DNA of 64,000 nucleotides from Ochrobactrum sp. Q0168 (GTDB lineage Bacteria; Pseudomonadota; Alphaproteobacteria; Rhizobiales; Rhizobiaceae): contig NZ_JAELXQ010000013.1 in assembly GCF_016427605.1 (NCBI RefSeq), positions 1 to 64,000 on the forward strand, given 5' to 3'. Positions 46,827 to 55,483 of this stretch are shown piece by piece. Made by a program: the position numbers and the translations under genes. Numbering within the stretch: the stretch's first letter is position 1; every line of letters starts with the position of its first letter. The notes under the pieces are model-generated. The model was not told the origin of the DNA and did no database searches. It saw nothing but the letters and a program-made list of their open reading frames with translations.

Positions 46827-46840
46827 TCTATTCGTTTGTC

Positions 46841-46886
46841 GCATTATCCTACGCAAAACCGCTTCGCACTTTTGCTGGAAATGCTC
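46841..46886. repeat. Palindromic repeat, pair member B (matches 30737-30784)
   Basis: The reverse complement differs from the 30737 copy at one base in 46. It lies between the rpmE stop and its terminator. Confidence 0.85.
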
Positions 46887-46901
46887 CAGGTAAACCCGGT
46901 A

Positions 46902-47123
46902 TTAGATGCCGAGGTTGCCGAAACGGTTCTTGAACTTCGTGACGCGACCGCCGCGATCGAGCAGGGTCTGCGAACCGCCAGTCCAGGCCGGATGGGTGGT
47001 CGGGTCGATATCGAGGTTCATCGTATCGCCTTCTTTGCCCCAGGTCGAACGGGTCTGGTATTCGGTGCCATCGGTCATCACGACCTTGATGGTGTGGTAG
47101 TCGGGATGGATATTGGCTTTCAT
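46902..47123 (-). CDS. rpmE: 50S ribosomal protein L31, cysteine-free
   Basis: A 73-residue L31 beginning [10 protein letters not shown]. It contains no cysteine, so it cannot bind zinc as the classical form does. It is divergent from the ABC exporter and followed by a repeat and terminator. Compare the zinc-free L36 at 22922. Confidence 0.95.
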   Translation of the reverse strand: MKANIHPDYHTIKVVMTDGTEYQTRSTWGKEGDTMNLDIDPTTHPAWTGGSQTLLDRGGRVTKFKNRFGNLGI

Positions 47124-47305
47124 CTTCTCAATCCTGATAGTCTGGCCTGAAAGTCTGGAAGAAAAGCGCAGCCTGAATGTCAAAACTGCGGCACTTTCGC
47201 CCAATGGCATTTATGAAGACCCATCACCCGCAAGCGACGGCTTCCAAAAGGGTTGCCGAGCCTATACATCAGGCGCACGGCAATAACAAGGGCACAATCT
47301 CAAGA

Positions 47306-49123
47306 ATGGCCGATCATAATAATCCAACGGGTGTGAATCCGGAATCGAATGCTGACGAGGCGCGCAAGCGCCGCTCCCTCAAGCCTCTGCGGCGCATGGT
47401 TCCGTTTGTCGCCCGCTATAAGCTGCTGGTTATCGGCGCTCTTTTTTCGCTGGTTCTGGCTGCGGTCACAACGCTTGCAGTGCCTGTCGCGCTGCGCCGC
47501 ATGATTGATCACGGCTTTACCGGCGCCAACGCCGTTTTCGTGAACAACTATTTCGGAATGCTGGTGCTACTGGCGCTGGTTCTGGCTGTCGCGTCGGGGC
47601 TGCGCTATTTCTTCGTGATCTCGCTGGGTGAGCGGGTCGTGGCCGATCTGCGCAATGCAGTCTTCGCGCATGTGACGGCGCTTTCACCGGAATTCTTCGA
47701 CCGCTCGCAGTCCGGTGAAATCGTCTCGCGGCTTTCCGCCGATACGACGCAGATCAAGTCGGTGGTGGGTGCCACCGCCTCGGTGGCGCTGCGCAATGTC
47801 ATTCTGGGCGTCGGTGCGCTGGCCATGATGGTCGTCACCAGCCCGAAACTCTCCGTGTTGGTGATTGCAGCCATTCCGGTGATCGTCGTGCCGCTGATCG
47901 CTTTCGGGCGCTCCGTGCGGCGTCGTTCGCGCCTCACGCAGGACATGCTCGCCAATGCCAATGCCTATGCCAGCGAGCAGATTGGCGCGATGCGCACCTT
48001 GCAGGCCTTCACCAATGAAAACATGGTGGTCGGGCGTTTTGCCCGTGCGGTGGAAAATGCCTATCTGGCGGCGCGCTCGTCCATCAAGGCGCGCGCGGTG
48101 CTGACGGCCTTCGCCATCTTCCTGATTTTTTCCAGCGTGGTTGCGGTGCTGTGGTTTGGTTCGCGCGATGTTTTGTCCGGCACCATGTCGCCCGGCACGC
48201 TCGGTCAGTTCGTGCTCTATGCAGTGTTCGCGGCCAGTGCCTTCGGCGCCCTGTCGGAAGTTGGTGGCGAACTGGCGCAGGCTGCCGGTGCAACGGAACG
48301 TCTGGCTGAAATTCTGGATGAAGATCCCGGCATTTCCGCGCCGCGCAATCCGGTCGCCTTGCCGGACTCGGCGCGTGGTGAGATCGTCTTCGATGACGTT
48401 TATTTCTCTTATCCGACGCGTCCCGATGCGCCGTCGCTGAATGGCGTGAGCTTTGCGGTCAAGCCCGGCGAAACCGTCGCCATTGTCGGCCCGTCCGGTG
48501 CAGGAAAGAGCACGGTGTTTTCGCTGGTGATGCGCTATTACGATCCGCAGTCCGGAAAGGTGCTGATGGACGGCGTTGCCTTGCCGGAAGCAGATCCGGC
48601 AGCGGTGCGCGGGCGTGTGGCCATGGTCCCGCAGGATGTGGCGATCTTTGCCACGTCGATCCGCGACAATATCGGTTTCGGCAGACCGGGCGCAAGCGAT
48701 GCGGAAATCGAGGCTGCGGCCAAAGCAGCACTGGCGCATGATTTCATCATGGCGCTCGCCAATGGCTACGATACTGAGGTCGGTGAGCGCGGCGTGACCT
48801 TGTCCGGCGGCCAGCGCCAGCGCATTGCCATTGCCCGCGCCATCCTGCGCGCCGCGCCGATCCTGTTGCTGGATGAGGCCACCTCGGCGCTCGATGCGGA
48901 AAGCGAAATGCTGGTGCAGAAGGCGCTTGATGGTTTGATGCAGGGACGCACGACGCTGGTGGTCGCGCATCGTCTTGCAACGGTGCTGAAGGCCGACCGC
49001 ATTCTTGTGCTCGACAAGGGCAAGATCGCCGAAGAAGGTACCCACCAAAGCCTTGTGGAACGCGGCGGCATCTATGCGCGTCTGGCCAAGCTGCAATTCG
49101 AGGCCGGGGCTGGGGTCTACTGA
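47306..49123 (+). CDS. MsbA-related ABC exporter (fused permease-ATPase)
   Basis: A 605-residue half-transporter: six membrane helices (residues 35-330) and an ATPase with Walker A GPSGAGKST, signature LSGGQRQR and Walker B LLLDEAT. It fits the MsbA-related group (TIGR02204 type) common in alphaproteobacteria; lipid or hydrophobic export is possible. The start at MADHNNP matches the family length; an ATG 129 bp upstream would overlap the rpmE start region. Confidence 0.88.
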   Translation: MADHNNPTGVNPESNADEARKRRSLKPLRRMVPFVARYKLLVIGALFSLVLAAVTTLAVPVALRRMIDHGFTGANAVFVNNYFGMLVLLALVLAVASGLRYFFVISLGERVVADLRNAVFAHVTALSPEFFDRSQSGEIVSRLSADTTQIKSVVGATASVALRNVILGVGALAMMVVTSPKLSVLVIAAIPVIVVPLIAFGRSVRRRSRLTQDMLANANAYASEQIGAMRTLQAFTNENMVVGRFARAVENAYLAARSSIKARAVLTAFAIFLIFSSVVAVLWFGSRDVLSGTMSPGTLGQFVLYAVFAASAFGALSEVGGELAQAAGATERLAEILDEDPGISAPRNPVALPDSARGEIVFDDVYFSYPTRPDAPSLNGVSFAVKPGETVAIVGPSGAGKSTVFSLVMRYYDPQSGKVLMDGVALPEADPAAVRGRVAMVPQDVAIFATSIRDNIGFGRPGASDAEIEAAAKAALAHDFIMALANGYDTEVGERGVTLSGGQRQRIAIARAILRAAPILLLDEATSALDAESEMLVQKALDGLMQGRTTLVVAHRLATVLKADRILVLDKGKIAEEGTHQSLVERGGIYARLAKLQFEAGAGVY

Positions 49124-49136
49124 GCCGGGCTCGAAA

Positions 49137-49163
49137 GAAAGGGGCGTTTTAGCGCCCCTTTTC
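49137..49163. terminator. Bidirectional terminator
   Basis: AAGGGGCG-TTTTAG-CGCCCCTT with T-runs on both strands, between two convergent genes. Confidence 0.9.
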
Positions 49164-50194
49164 TATCTCTCGGTCAGTTTCAGCTCGATACGCCGGTTTC
49201 GGGCGCGGGCATCGGGCGAATCCGAGGCTTCAAGCGGCTGGTACTCGCCGAAGCCTGCCGCAACGAGGCGGTTGGCCGGAACGCCATTGGCGATCAGGAA
49301 TTTGACGACCGCCGTGGCGCGGGCCGAGGAAAGCTCCCAATTGTCGCGGAAGCGTCCCGTACCGGCGAGCGGTACATTGTCGGTGTGGCCGTCCACACGC
49401 AGCACCCAGTTGATATCGTCCGGGATTTCCTTGTTCAGCTCGATGACGGCGTCGGCGAGCTTCTTCATTTCCACTTCGCCAGCCGGATTGATGTCCGACG
49501 ATCCTGTCGGGAACAGCACTTCCGACTGGAAGACGAAACGGTCGCCGACAATGCGGATATTGTCCTTGTCGGAGAGAATTTCACGCAAGCGCCCGAAGAA
49601 GTCGGAGCGATAGCGGTTCAGTTCCTGCACGCGCTGCGCCAGCGCCACATTGAGACGCTTGCCGAGATCGGCAATCTTGGCGTTGGACTCGCGGTCGCGG
49701 TTCTCGGATGCGTTGAGCGCATCTTCGAGAGCGGCAATCTGCCGACGCAAGGCGGAAATCTGCTGGTTCAGCAGTTCCACCTGGCTGAGCGCACGGGCGC
49801 TGACCTGTTTTTCCGCATCAAGGCTTACGGACAGTTCTCCGGCGCGTTTTTCGGCAGCGGCACCCGCGCCGCTGCCTTCGTTCAACAGCGTTTGCAGGCG
49901 TGAACGCTCGCTTTCGGCAGAGGAGAGCGAGGCTTGCAGATTGGCAATCGTGTCCTGCATATCCTGCGAATTGCTTTTCTCCAGCGACAGAAGCTGCGTC
50001 AGTTCCTGAATCTGGCTGTTGAGGCGGGCCAGCACGCTGTCCTTATTATTGACCTCGCGGCTGAGCAGAAACTGCGCCAGCACGAAGACGGTCAGCAGGA
50101 ACATGATGGCGAGAAGCAGCGTGGTCAGCGCATCGACGAAGCCCGGCCAGTAATCGACATGCCTTTGCTGGCGGCGGTTGCGGGCAAGAGCCAT
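49163..50194 (-). CDS. MotB/OmpA-like peptidoglycan-binding membrane protein
   Basis: A 343-residue protein. One N-terminal helix (FVDALTTLLLAIMFLLTVFVLAQ, about 15-40, split around L) is followed by a long coiled coil (45-180) and a C-terminal OmpA domain that binds peptidoglycan (LRVDGHTDNVPL; NWELSSARATAVVKFL). The layout is that of MotB or of TolR-like stators, but no flagellar genes are near. It is 5 bp downstream of a MotA/ExbB-like gene, so the two probably form an ion-driven stator-like complex in the envelope. Confidence 0.85.
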   Translation of the reverse strand: MALARNRRQQRHVDYWPGFVDALTTLLLAIMFLLTVFVLAQFLLSREVNNKDSVLARLNSQIQELTQLLSLEKSNSQDMQDTIANLQASLSSAESERSRLQTLLNEGSGAGAAAEKRAGELSVSLDAEKQVSARALSQVELLNQQISALRRQIAALEDALNASENRDRESNAKIADLGKRLNVALAQRVQELNRYRSDFFGRLREILSDKDNIRIVGDRFVFQSEVLFPTGSSDINPAGEVEMKKLADAVIELNKEIPDDINWVLRVDGHTDNVPLAGTGRFRDNWELSSARATAVVKFLIANGVPANRLVAAGFGEYQPLEASDSPDARARNRRIELKLTER

Positions 50195-50199
50195 GAGCC

Positions 50200-51255
50200 T
50201 CACTCCGCCTTGTCGTCGTGATGAGGCGGCTTGCGGTCGTGCGCACGCTCATGGGACGGCGTGCCGATAGCCTTGGAAAGCCGGTCGAGCGTCTGGCGAA
50301 TGGCCTTTTGCTCATCGGCTTGTTTTTCCACCCAGTCGCGCATGATCTGTTGTTCGCTACGCATGCTTTTCACCAGGCCTTGAATACCCTCGGCCAGATT
50401 GGCGAGTGCTGCGGTGGTGCGCTGGTTGGAATCACCACCTTGTGTCTTCAGGCGGTCGGCCAGCGCATGGAGTTCGCCTGCCTGACCATTTTCGGCGTTG
50501 AGGTCGGAGCCAAGATCGGTCACGGAGGAAAGCCAGTTTTCCAGCTCTGTATAGAAGCGGTTCTGGGCGCGGCCCGCCTGCAGATCTAGGAAGCCCAGAA
50601 TGAGCGAACCCGACAGACCGAACAGCGAGGACGAGAAGGCGGTGCCCATGCCGGACAGCGGCGCCTGCAAACCGGCCTTCAGCGCATCCAGCACATCGCC
50701 GGTGCTGCCGGAGCTCGGATCAAGCGTCTGGATGGTGCGCCCGATCGAGCCAACCGTTTCCAGCAAGCCCCAGAACGTGCCGAGCAGGCCGAGGAATACC
50801 AGGAGCCCGATGAGATAGCGCGAGATGTCGCGGCTTTCATCGAGACGGGTCGCGATGGAATCGAGGATCGAGCGCATCGACGTGGTGGTCAGCGCCATGG
50901 ACTGGCGACGCCCGATCAGCGCGCGCATCGGTGCAAGCAGAACCGGCGGGCGTGTGGTGCCGTCGCGATCACCGTCGCGGAAGGAATTGACCCAGCGTAT
51001 TTCCGGCAAAAGGCGCAGGACCTGCCCGAAAGCCAAAAGGATGCCGACCAGCAGAACGCCGAGAATGAGACCGTTAAGGCCGGGATTGGTGACGAAGAAA
51101 GTATGAATCTGCCGCATCAGAACCGCTGCCAGAAAGGCAACGATGATGAGGAAAATTACCATGGATAATATAACGATACGCGGGCTGCTCAGGCGATAGG
51201 GGTCATAATCGCGTCCCTCATCCAGACGTGTTCTCGTTTCCCTATAGTCACTCAT
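50200..51255 (-). CDS. MotA/TolQ/ExbB-like membrane protein
   Basis: A 351-residue protein with membrane helices near residues 30-50, 60-80, 145-165 and 205-225. The proton-channel-type core LVFLGLLGTFWGLLETVGSI and MGTAFSSSLFGLSGSLILGFLD are present, and the C-terminus is long and charged with a histidine-rich end (HERAHDRKPPHHDD). It is the partner of the OmpA-domain protein downstream. It is not flagellar MotA by length or context. Confidence 0.85.
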   Translation of the reverse strand: MSDYRETRTRLDEGRDYDPYRLSSPRIVILSMVIFLIIVAFLAAVLMRQIHTFFVTNPGLNGLILGVLLVGILLAFGQVLRLLPEIRWVNSFRDGDRDGTTRPPVLLAPMRALIGRRQSMALTTTSMRSILDSIATRLDESRDISRYLIGLLVFLGLLGTFWGLLETVGSIGRTIQTLDPSSGSTGDVLDALKAGLQAPLSGMGTAFSSSLFGLSGSLILGFLDLQAGRAQNRFYTELENWLSSVTDLGSDLNAENGQAGELHALADRLKTQGGDSNQRTTAALANLAEGIQGLVKSMRSEQQIMRDWVEKQADEQKAIRQTLDRLSKAIGTPSHERAHDRKPPHHDDKAE

Positions 51256-51344
51256 GCGTTCCGCTCCATCGTCGGCTGTTTGAAGGGGAGCCTACTTCAT
51301 AAATTGGGGAAGCGGAATCGCCTGAGCAGGAAAAAATGAGCTGT

Positions 51345-51374
51345 AAAAAACATCAGCGCGCCAATGGCGCGCTG
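51345..51374 (-). terminator. Terminator after the inositol monophosphatase gene
   Basis: CAGCGCGCC-ATT-GGCGCGCTG on the minus strand, followed by ATGTTTTTTAC. Confidence 0.85.
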
Positions 51375-51407
51375 AATGGGCTGTCATAAAACTGGATCCG
51401 ATCCAGA

Positions 51408-52199
51408 TCAGATCGGCTTCTTCAGCGTCTTGAGAAGTGCTGCCTGAATAGCTTCGTTGCCAGCAACGATGCTCTTCTTATCGAACATGTCCTGTCCGCC
51501 ATCCTTATCGGAAACAAAACCGCCAGCTTCGCGGATCATCAGCATGCCTGCGCCGATATCCCATGGGTTGACGCCTTCTTCCCAGAAGCCGTCAAGGCGA
51601 CCGGCGGCGACATAGGCAAGGTCGAGCGCGGCAGCGCCCAGGCGGCGAACGCCAGCTGTTTCGGCCATGACGTTGCGCAGTTCAACCAGATAATGGCCAT
51701 GATGGCCGCGGCCAAGATGCGGGATGCCGGTGCCGATCACGGTGTCGACCAGCTTGTTGCGGGCTGCAACACGCAGACGGCGATCATTGAGGAAAGCACC
51801 GCCGCCGCGTTCGGCGGTGTAAAGCTCGTCCATGGCCGGGTTGTAGATGACGCCAGCCACGATCTGCCCCTGACGCTCAAGGGCGATGGAGACCGCGAAA
51901 ACCGGGATGCCGTGCAGGAAATTTGTCGTGCCGTCGAGCGGATCGATCAGCCAGCGATGCTGTCCGTCCTTGGCTTCCACCTCGCCGGATTCTTCCATCA
52001 GGAAGCCGAAATCCGGGCGGGCGCGGCTCAATTCCGTGTAGATGATCTGTTCGGCCTTGCGGTCCGCCTGGCTGACATAGTCGCCGGGGCCCTTGAGGGA
52101 TACCTGAAGATTCTGGACTTCGCCGAAGTCGCGGGCCAGGTTACGGCCAGCTTTCATAGCGGCCTGTACCATAACGTTAAGAAGGGCTGAGCGGGCCAT
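51408..52199 (-). CDS. suhB: Inositol monophosphatase family protein (SuhB-like)
   Basis: A 263-residue magnesium-dependent phosphatase. Motifs are MEESGE (metal ligands), WLIDPLDGTTNFLHG and NPWDIGAGMLMIREAGG. It may dephosphorylate inositol-1-phosphate or act like SuhB on rRNA transcription complexes. The start is behind AAGGA. A 51 bp hairpin lies directly before the ribosome-binding site. Confidence 0.9.
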   Translation of the reverse strand: MARSALLNVMVQAAMKAGRNLARDFGEVQNLQVSLKGPGDYVSQADRKAEQIIYTELSRARPDFGFLMEESGEVEAKDGQHRWLIDPLDGTTNFLHGIPVFAVSIALERQGQIVAGVIYNPAMDELYTAERGGGAFLNDRRLRVAARNKLVDTVIGTGIPHLGRGHHGHYLVELRNVMAETAGVRRLGAAALDLAYVAAGRLDGFWEEGVNPWDIGAGMLMIREAGGFVSDKDGGQDMFDKKSIVAGNEAIQAALLKTLKKPI

Positions 52200-52215
52200 T
52201 TCTTTATCCTTTTTG

Positions 52216-52266
52216 GCATGATCCCACGGCTGTTCGATAAAGCGTGGATAGGGGCCTGGATCATGC
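52216..52266 (-). promoter_or_regulatory. 5' UTR hairpin of suhB
   Basis: Outer arms GCATGATCC / GGATCATGC (9 bp) and inner arms CCACG / CGTGG form a 51 bp imperfect hairpin ending 16 bases before the suhB start. There is no T-run, so it is more likely a translational or stability element than a terminator. Confidence 0.5.
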
Positions 52267-52419
52267 AGTTAAACAGATCCTTGAAAAGCCGGCCCATATG
52301 CAAAACACATGGAGGCGCACAGGCTTTCGAGGAATTGAGCAATCTGAGAAAGAACAGTCGCGGTTCAATCGCGACAAGCTGCGATGCCCGCTGGGGCATC
52401 GCAAAAGTCGGGCGCTGGA

Positions 52420-52980
52420 TTAAGCGCGGCTGACGTAGGTCAGTTCGTTGGTGTCGACGATCACGCGTTCACCGGAAGCGATGAATGGCGGAACGAGGAT
52501 ACGGATGCCGTTTTCGAGCACTGCAGGCTTGTAGGACGAAGCAGCAGTCTGGCCCTTGACGACCGGATCGGCTTCGGTGATTGCCAGCGTGACCTGATCC
52601 GGCAGGCGAATGCCGATCGGCTTTTCTTCGTAGAGTTCAACCGTGACCATCATGCCGTCCTGAAGGAAGGCGGCGCGGTCGCCGACGAAGTCCTTCTGGA
52701 GTTCGAGCTGTTCGTAGGATTCCGTATCCATGAAAATCAGCGCTTCGCCCTGTTCATAGAGGAACGAGAAGTCCTTCTGCTCGAGGCGCACGCGCTCGAC
52801 GGTTTCAGCAGCGCGGAAACGTTCGTTCAGCTTGGTGCCGTTGATGAGGTTCTTCAGTTCGACCTGATTATAGGCGCCGCCCTTGCCGGGCTTGACGGCG
52901 TTGGTCTTGACGGCAACCCAGAGCCCGCCGTCATGTTCGATGACGTTGCCGGGACGGATTTCGTTACCATTGATCTTCAT
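52420..52980 (-). CDS. efp: Translation elongation factor P
   Basis: A 186-residue EF-P that rescues ribosomes stalled on polyproline. Three beta domains are complete; the modifiable lysine lies in PGKGGAYNQ (about residue 33). The C-terminal [20 protein letters not shown] signature is present. The lysine-modifying genes epmA and epmB are not in the window. Confidence 0.96.
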   Translation of the reverse strand: MKINGNEIRPGNVIEHDGGLWVAVKTNAVKPGKGGAYNQVELKNLINGTKLNERFRAAETVERVRLEQKDFSFLYEQGEALIFMDTESYEQLELQKDFVGDRAAFLQDGMMVTVELYEEKPIGIRLPDQVTLAITEADPVVKGQTAASSYKPAVLENGIRILVPPFIASGERVIVDTNELTYVSRA

Positions 52981-53180
52981 GAGCTTGATCCGGAATGAAT
53001 TGAAACAAATTGCGGTTCGTCACATGACAGCGAACGGGCAATCGCCCGCTTTGTCGAGGGATTGCGCAGGCGTCTATACTCGAACCGCGATAATCGCGTC
53101 TCCAAGACCACAAAACGGCGCTTTGTGCAAGCCTGAGCACGAAAAGAGAATCTTTTGGAGACGCAGAATCGTCAGAATTG

Positions 53181-54245
53181 CTAGCGAACGCGGAGATCGT
53201 TCGCCGTCTCGATGGCCTGTTTGATCTGGTCGTCGGCCAGTCCGTCCATCAGATCGTTGAGGTCTGGAGAGCGAAAACCGGCGCGCTGGGCAATGATATA
53301 CCATGCCGCAGCCTTCACCGTATCGCCATCCGTGCCGATCCCGTCGCGGTAAAGCCGGGCGAGCCATACCTGCGCCATGACCATGCCGCGCCGGGCGGCA
53401 AGCTGCATCCAGCGGAAGCCCTGTTCATAATCCTTGTCGCCGCCCCGGCCTTCCACCAGCCAGCGCCCAAGGTCGAACTGGGCGGTATCATAGCCCTTGC
53501 GCGCTGCAAGGATCAGATAGAAACGCGCCTTCTTGTCGTCGCGGGCGATTTTTTCTGTGCCGTTGGCATAGATCTGGCTCAATGCATACTGGGCGTCGGC
53601 GAGCTTGGCGTCAGCGGCCTTCTCAAACCAGGGAAAGGCGAGGTCGAGGCCGGATTTTCCCGGATGCTTTACCATCAGCATCTGGCCCCAGTTGAACTGC
53701 GCCATGGCGTTACCGCCTTCCGCCGCTTTTTCCATCAGGGATTCGGCCTTGGCCTGATCCTTCTTGACGTAAGTGCCCTGGAGCAACAGAGCCGCATAAC
53801 GGAACTGCGCTTCCGTAATGCCATTATCGGCAGCTTTGCCATACCATTCGGCTGCAAGTTTCTGATCCGCAGGGATACCCATGCCGCGCGCATAGATTTC
53901 AGCGATCAGCGCCTGTGATGCCGGATCGCCTTTCTCGGCCTGCGGTTTCGCGAGATTGAAGGCAGTCAGATAAAGCCCACGCTGAAAAGCACCGAAGGCC
54001 TCGTCGGCAGGCTTGTCGCCGAAACGGCTTAGATCGATGGGCGGCATCGGTGCAGTTGTGGCGGGCTGCGGTAGCATGACCGGCTGCTTTGCGGGCTGTT
54101 TGGCAGGTTTATCGCTCTTCTTGTCCTTGTGGGGGCCCTTGGCACTGCTGTCGCTCTGGCTCTTCGCTGGCTCGCCAGCGGCGACCGCCGGCAGGGCCGG
54201 CAGCGCGAATGTCAAAGCGGCAGCGAGAAGAAGTTTGCTCTTCAT
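53181..54245 (-). CDS. Sel1-repeat (SLR) periplasmic protein
   Basis: A 354-residue protein with a signal peptide (cleaved near AVAAGE), a Lys/Pro-rich linker and a DUF-like start of mature repeats; five or more Sel1-like repeats follow (AEWYGKAADNGITEAQFRYA; LMEKAAEGGNAMAQFNWG; ARRGMVMAQVWLARLY). Such repeats make superhelical scaffolds for protein contacts. The start is uncertain by two residues because no clear ribosome-binding site is seen. The neighbours do not indicate a partner. Confidence 0.85.
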   Translation of the reverse strand: MKSKLLLAAALTFALPALPAVAAGEPAKSQSDSSAKGPHKDKKSDKPAKQPAKQPVMLPQPATTAPMPPIDLSRFGDKPADEAFGAFQRGLYLTAFNLAKPQAEKGDPASQALIAEIYARGMGIPADQKLAAEWYGKAADNGITEAQFRYAALLLQGTYVKKDQAKAESLMEKAAEGGNAMAQFNWGQMLMVKHPGKSGLDLAFPWFEKAADAKLADAQYALSQIYANGTEKIARDDKKARFYLILAARKGYDTAQFDLGRWLVEGRGGDKDYEQGFRWMQLAARRGMVMAQVWLARLYRDGIGTDGDTVKAAAWYIIAQRAGFRSPDLNDLMDGLADDQIKQAIETANDLRVR

Positions 54246-54282
54246 GGGCATCAACAAGACCTTGGGAACCAAATCTGAAGGA

Positions 54283-54948
54283 TCAGTTTTCAAAACGCGG
54301 CGCGTGTTCGTCGAGAAGCCGATTGGCTTCGGCAACCGCTTTCGCCGGATCTTCCGCTTCAAAAACGGCGCGACCGAGCGCCACGAAATCCGCGCCGGTC
54401 TCGGCTGCGGGGATGATGCTTTCCAGCGTGTTCCCAGCCTGTGCGATGGAAGGAATCTCGACCATCTGCGCCCACCATTCGGCCAGTGCCAGATTGCGCG
54501 GATGCGCATCCGGCTTGTTGTCCGCGCCGATCTTGCCGAAGAAAATATAGTCCGGCTGCAATTCGCCGATTTCCATCGCGCCGTGGCGGTCGCGCAGATT
54601 GCCCGTGCCGATGATCATTTTCGGCGTGTGCTTTTCAATGGCGTCGGCAAGCTCGGCTGCCTTGCCTTCAATATGCACGCCATCGGCGCCGACGCGGCCA
54701 GCAATGCGCGTATCGTTCAAGATGAGGGCTGCTGCGCCCTTTTCCTGGATGAGCGGCACGGCCTTGGCAGCGACAGCCTGAAAGGTTGCTTCATCCAGAT
54801 CGCCGGTGTCGAGAATCACGCTAGCAACATCACCGCCGGAAAGCGCTTCCGTCAAAAGCCCGGCCAAAACCGCGCTATCGGCAATCGGCGGGGCGACCAG
54901 CACGATGCGGCAGCGTTCGGGTTCGGTCTTGGGAGCGGACTTGTTCAT
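54283..54948 (-). CDS. Thiamine phosphate synthase-like protein (ThiE/TenI family)
   Basis: A 221-residue TIM-barrel protein of the ThiE/TenI superfamily: NDTRIAGRVGADGVHIE, then GTGNLRDRHG, then PDYIFFGKIG and SIAQAGNTLESIIPAAETGADFVALG (split). The usual GVSxH and GPxFxTxTK active-site segments of ThiE are replaced, so it may not be an active thiamine phosphate synthase. It is far from the thiBPQ genes. The start at MNKSAPK is preferred over a longer frame. Confidence 0.8.
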   Translation of the reverse strand: MNKSAPKTEPERCRIVLVAPPIADSAVLAGLLTEALSGGDVASVILDTGDLDEATFQAVAAKAVPLIQEKGAAALILNDTRIAGRVGADGVHIEGKAAELADAIEKHTPKMIIGTGNLRDRHGAMEIGELQPDYIFFGKIGADNKPDAHPRNLALAEWWAQMVEIPSIAQAGNTLESIIPAAETGADFVALGRAVFEAEDPAKAVAEANRLLDEHAPRFEN

Positions 54949-55483
54949 GGGGCGAAGCCTAACGAGAAAAACATGATGGAATTCGGGCAAGAGTGAAGTT
55001 CTGTTTATCCGAAACGGAAGCCGCGCTCTATCGAATTGTTCTACTGCGCGTAAGAGCCTGAATCCAAAAGCGGCATGTGTGTGCGAAAAATGGTGATTTT
55101 CGAGTACCGGAGCGGAGCGTACTTAAGGGACGTGAGCACGGAATGGAGAAAATTGCCATTTGGGCCACATAGGGCGACTTTTGGAACAGGCTCTAAGCGA
55201 TCTAACTGGCCAAGAGCAAGCCTGCGCGCGCGGCAGCAGCGTCGGAGAAATCCGATAGTCGCTTAGCATTATGTTATCCACTGGAACGAAAGTTGATCGG
55301 AACCAACCCCGTTCTGCCGGGATTATTGCGTATATAAGGCCCATCAAACGTCGGGCAATAAACGCCCCGATGAAACATGTGGCTTTCATCCGATCTCCCA
55401 TTCGGAGAGCTGCAACTTCAGCGATTGGAGAGTGTCGCGGTCCCAAGCGCCGGTGCTTTCCAGCAAGACAGACAGGCTGGTAA
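54949..55483. other. 535 bp divergent region, ThiE-like / opgC
   Basis: No gene is recognised. It contains a degraded Bru-RS-like copy (55085-55170). The opgC promoter must lie in the right part; the ATG of opgC lacks a strong Shine-Dalgarno sequence. Confidence 0.5.
55085..55170 (-). repeat. Bru-RS-like palindromic repeat, copy 5, degraded
   Basis: AAAATGGTGATTTTCGAGTACCGGAGCGGAGCGTAC is split here as AAAATGGTGATTTTCGAG and ACCGGAGCGGAGCGTAC; the right arm has decayed (GAGCACGGAATGG). It has the same orientation as copy 3. Confidence 0.7.

Noticed and set aside
55278..55312. EcfG promoter before opgC
   Set aside because: GGAAC occurs twice, but CGTT is not at 16-17 bp from either copy.
55271..55483. 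Short plus-strand frame upstream of opgC
   Set aside because: Basic, low-complexity translation without a ribosome-binding site or family match.
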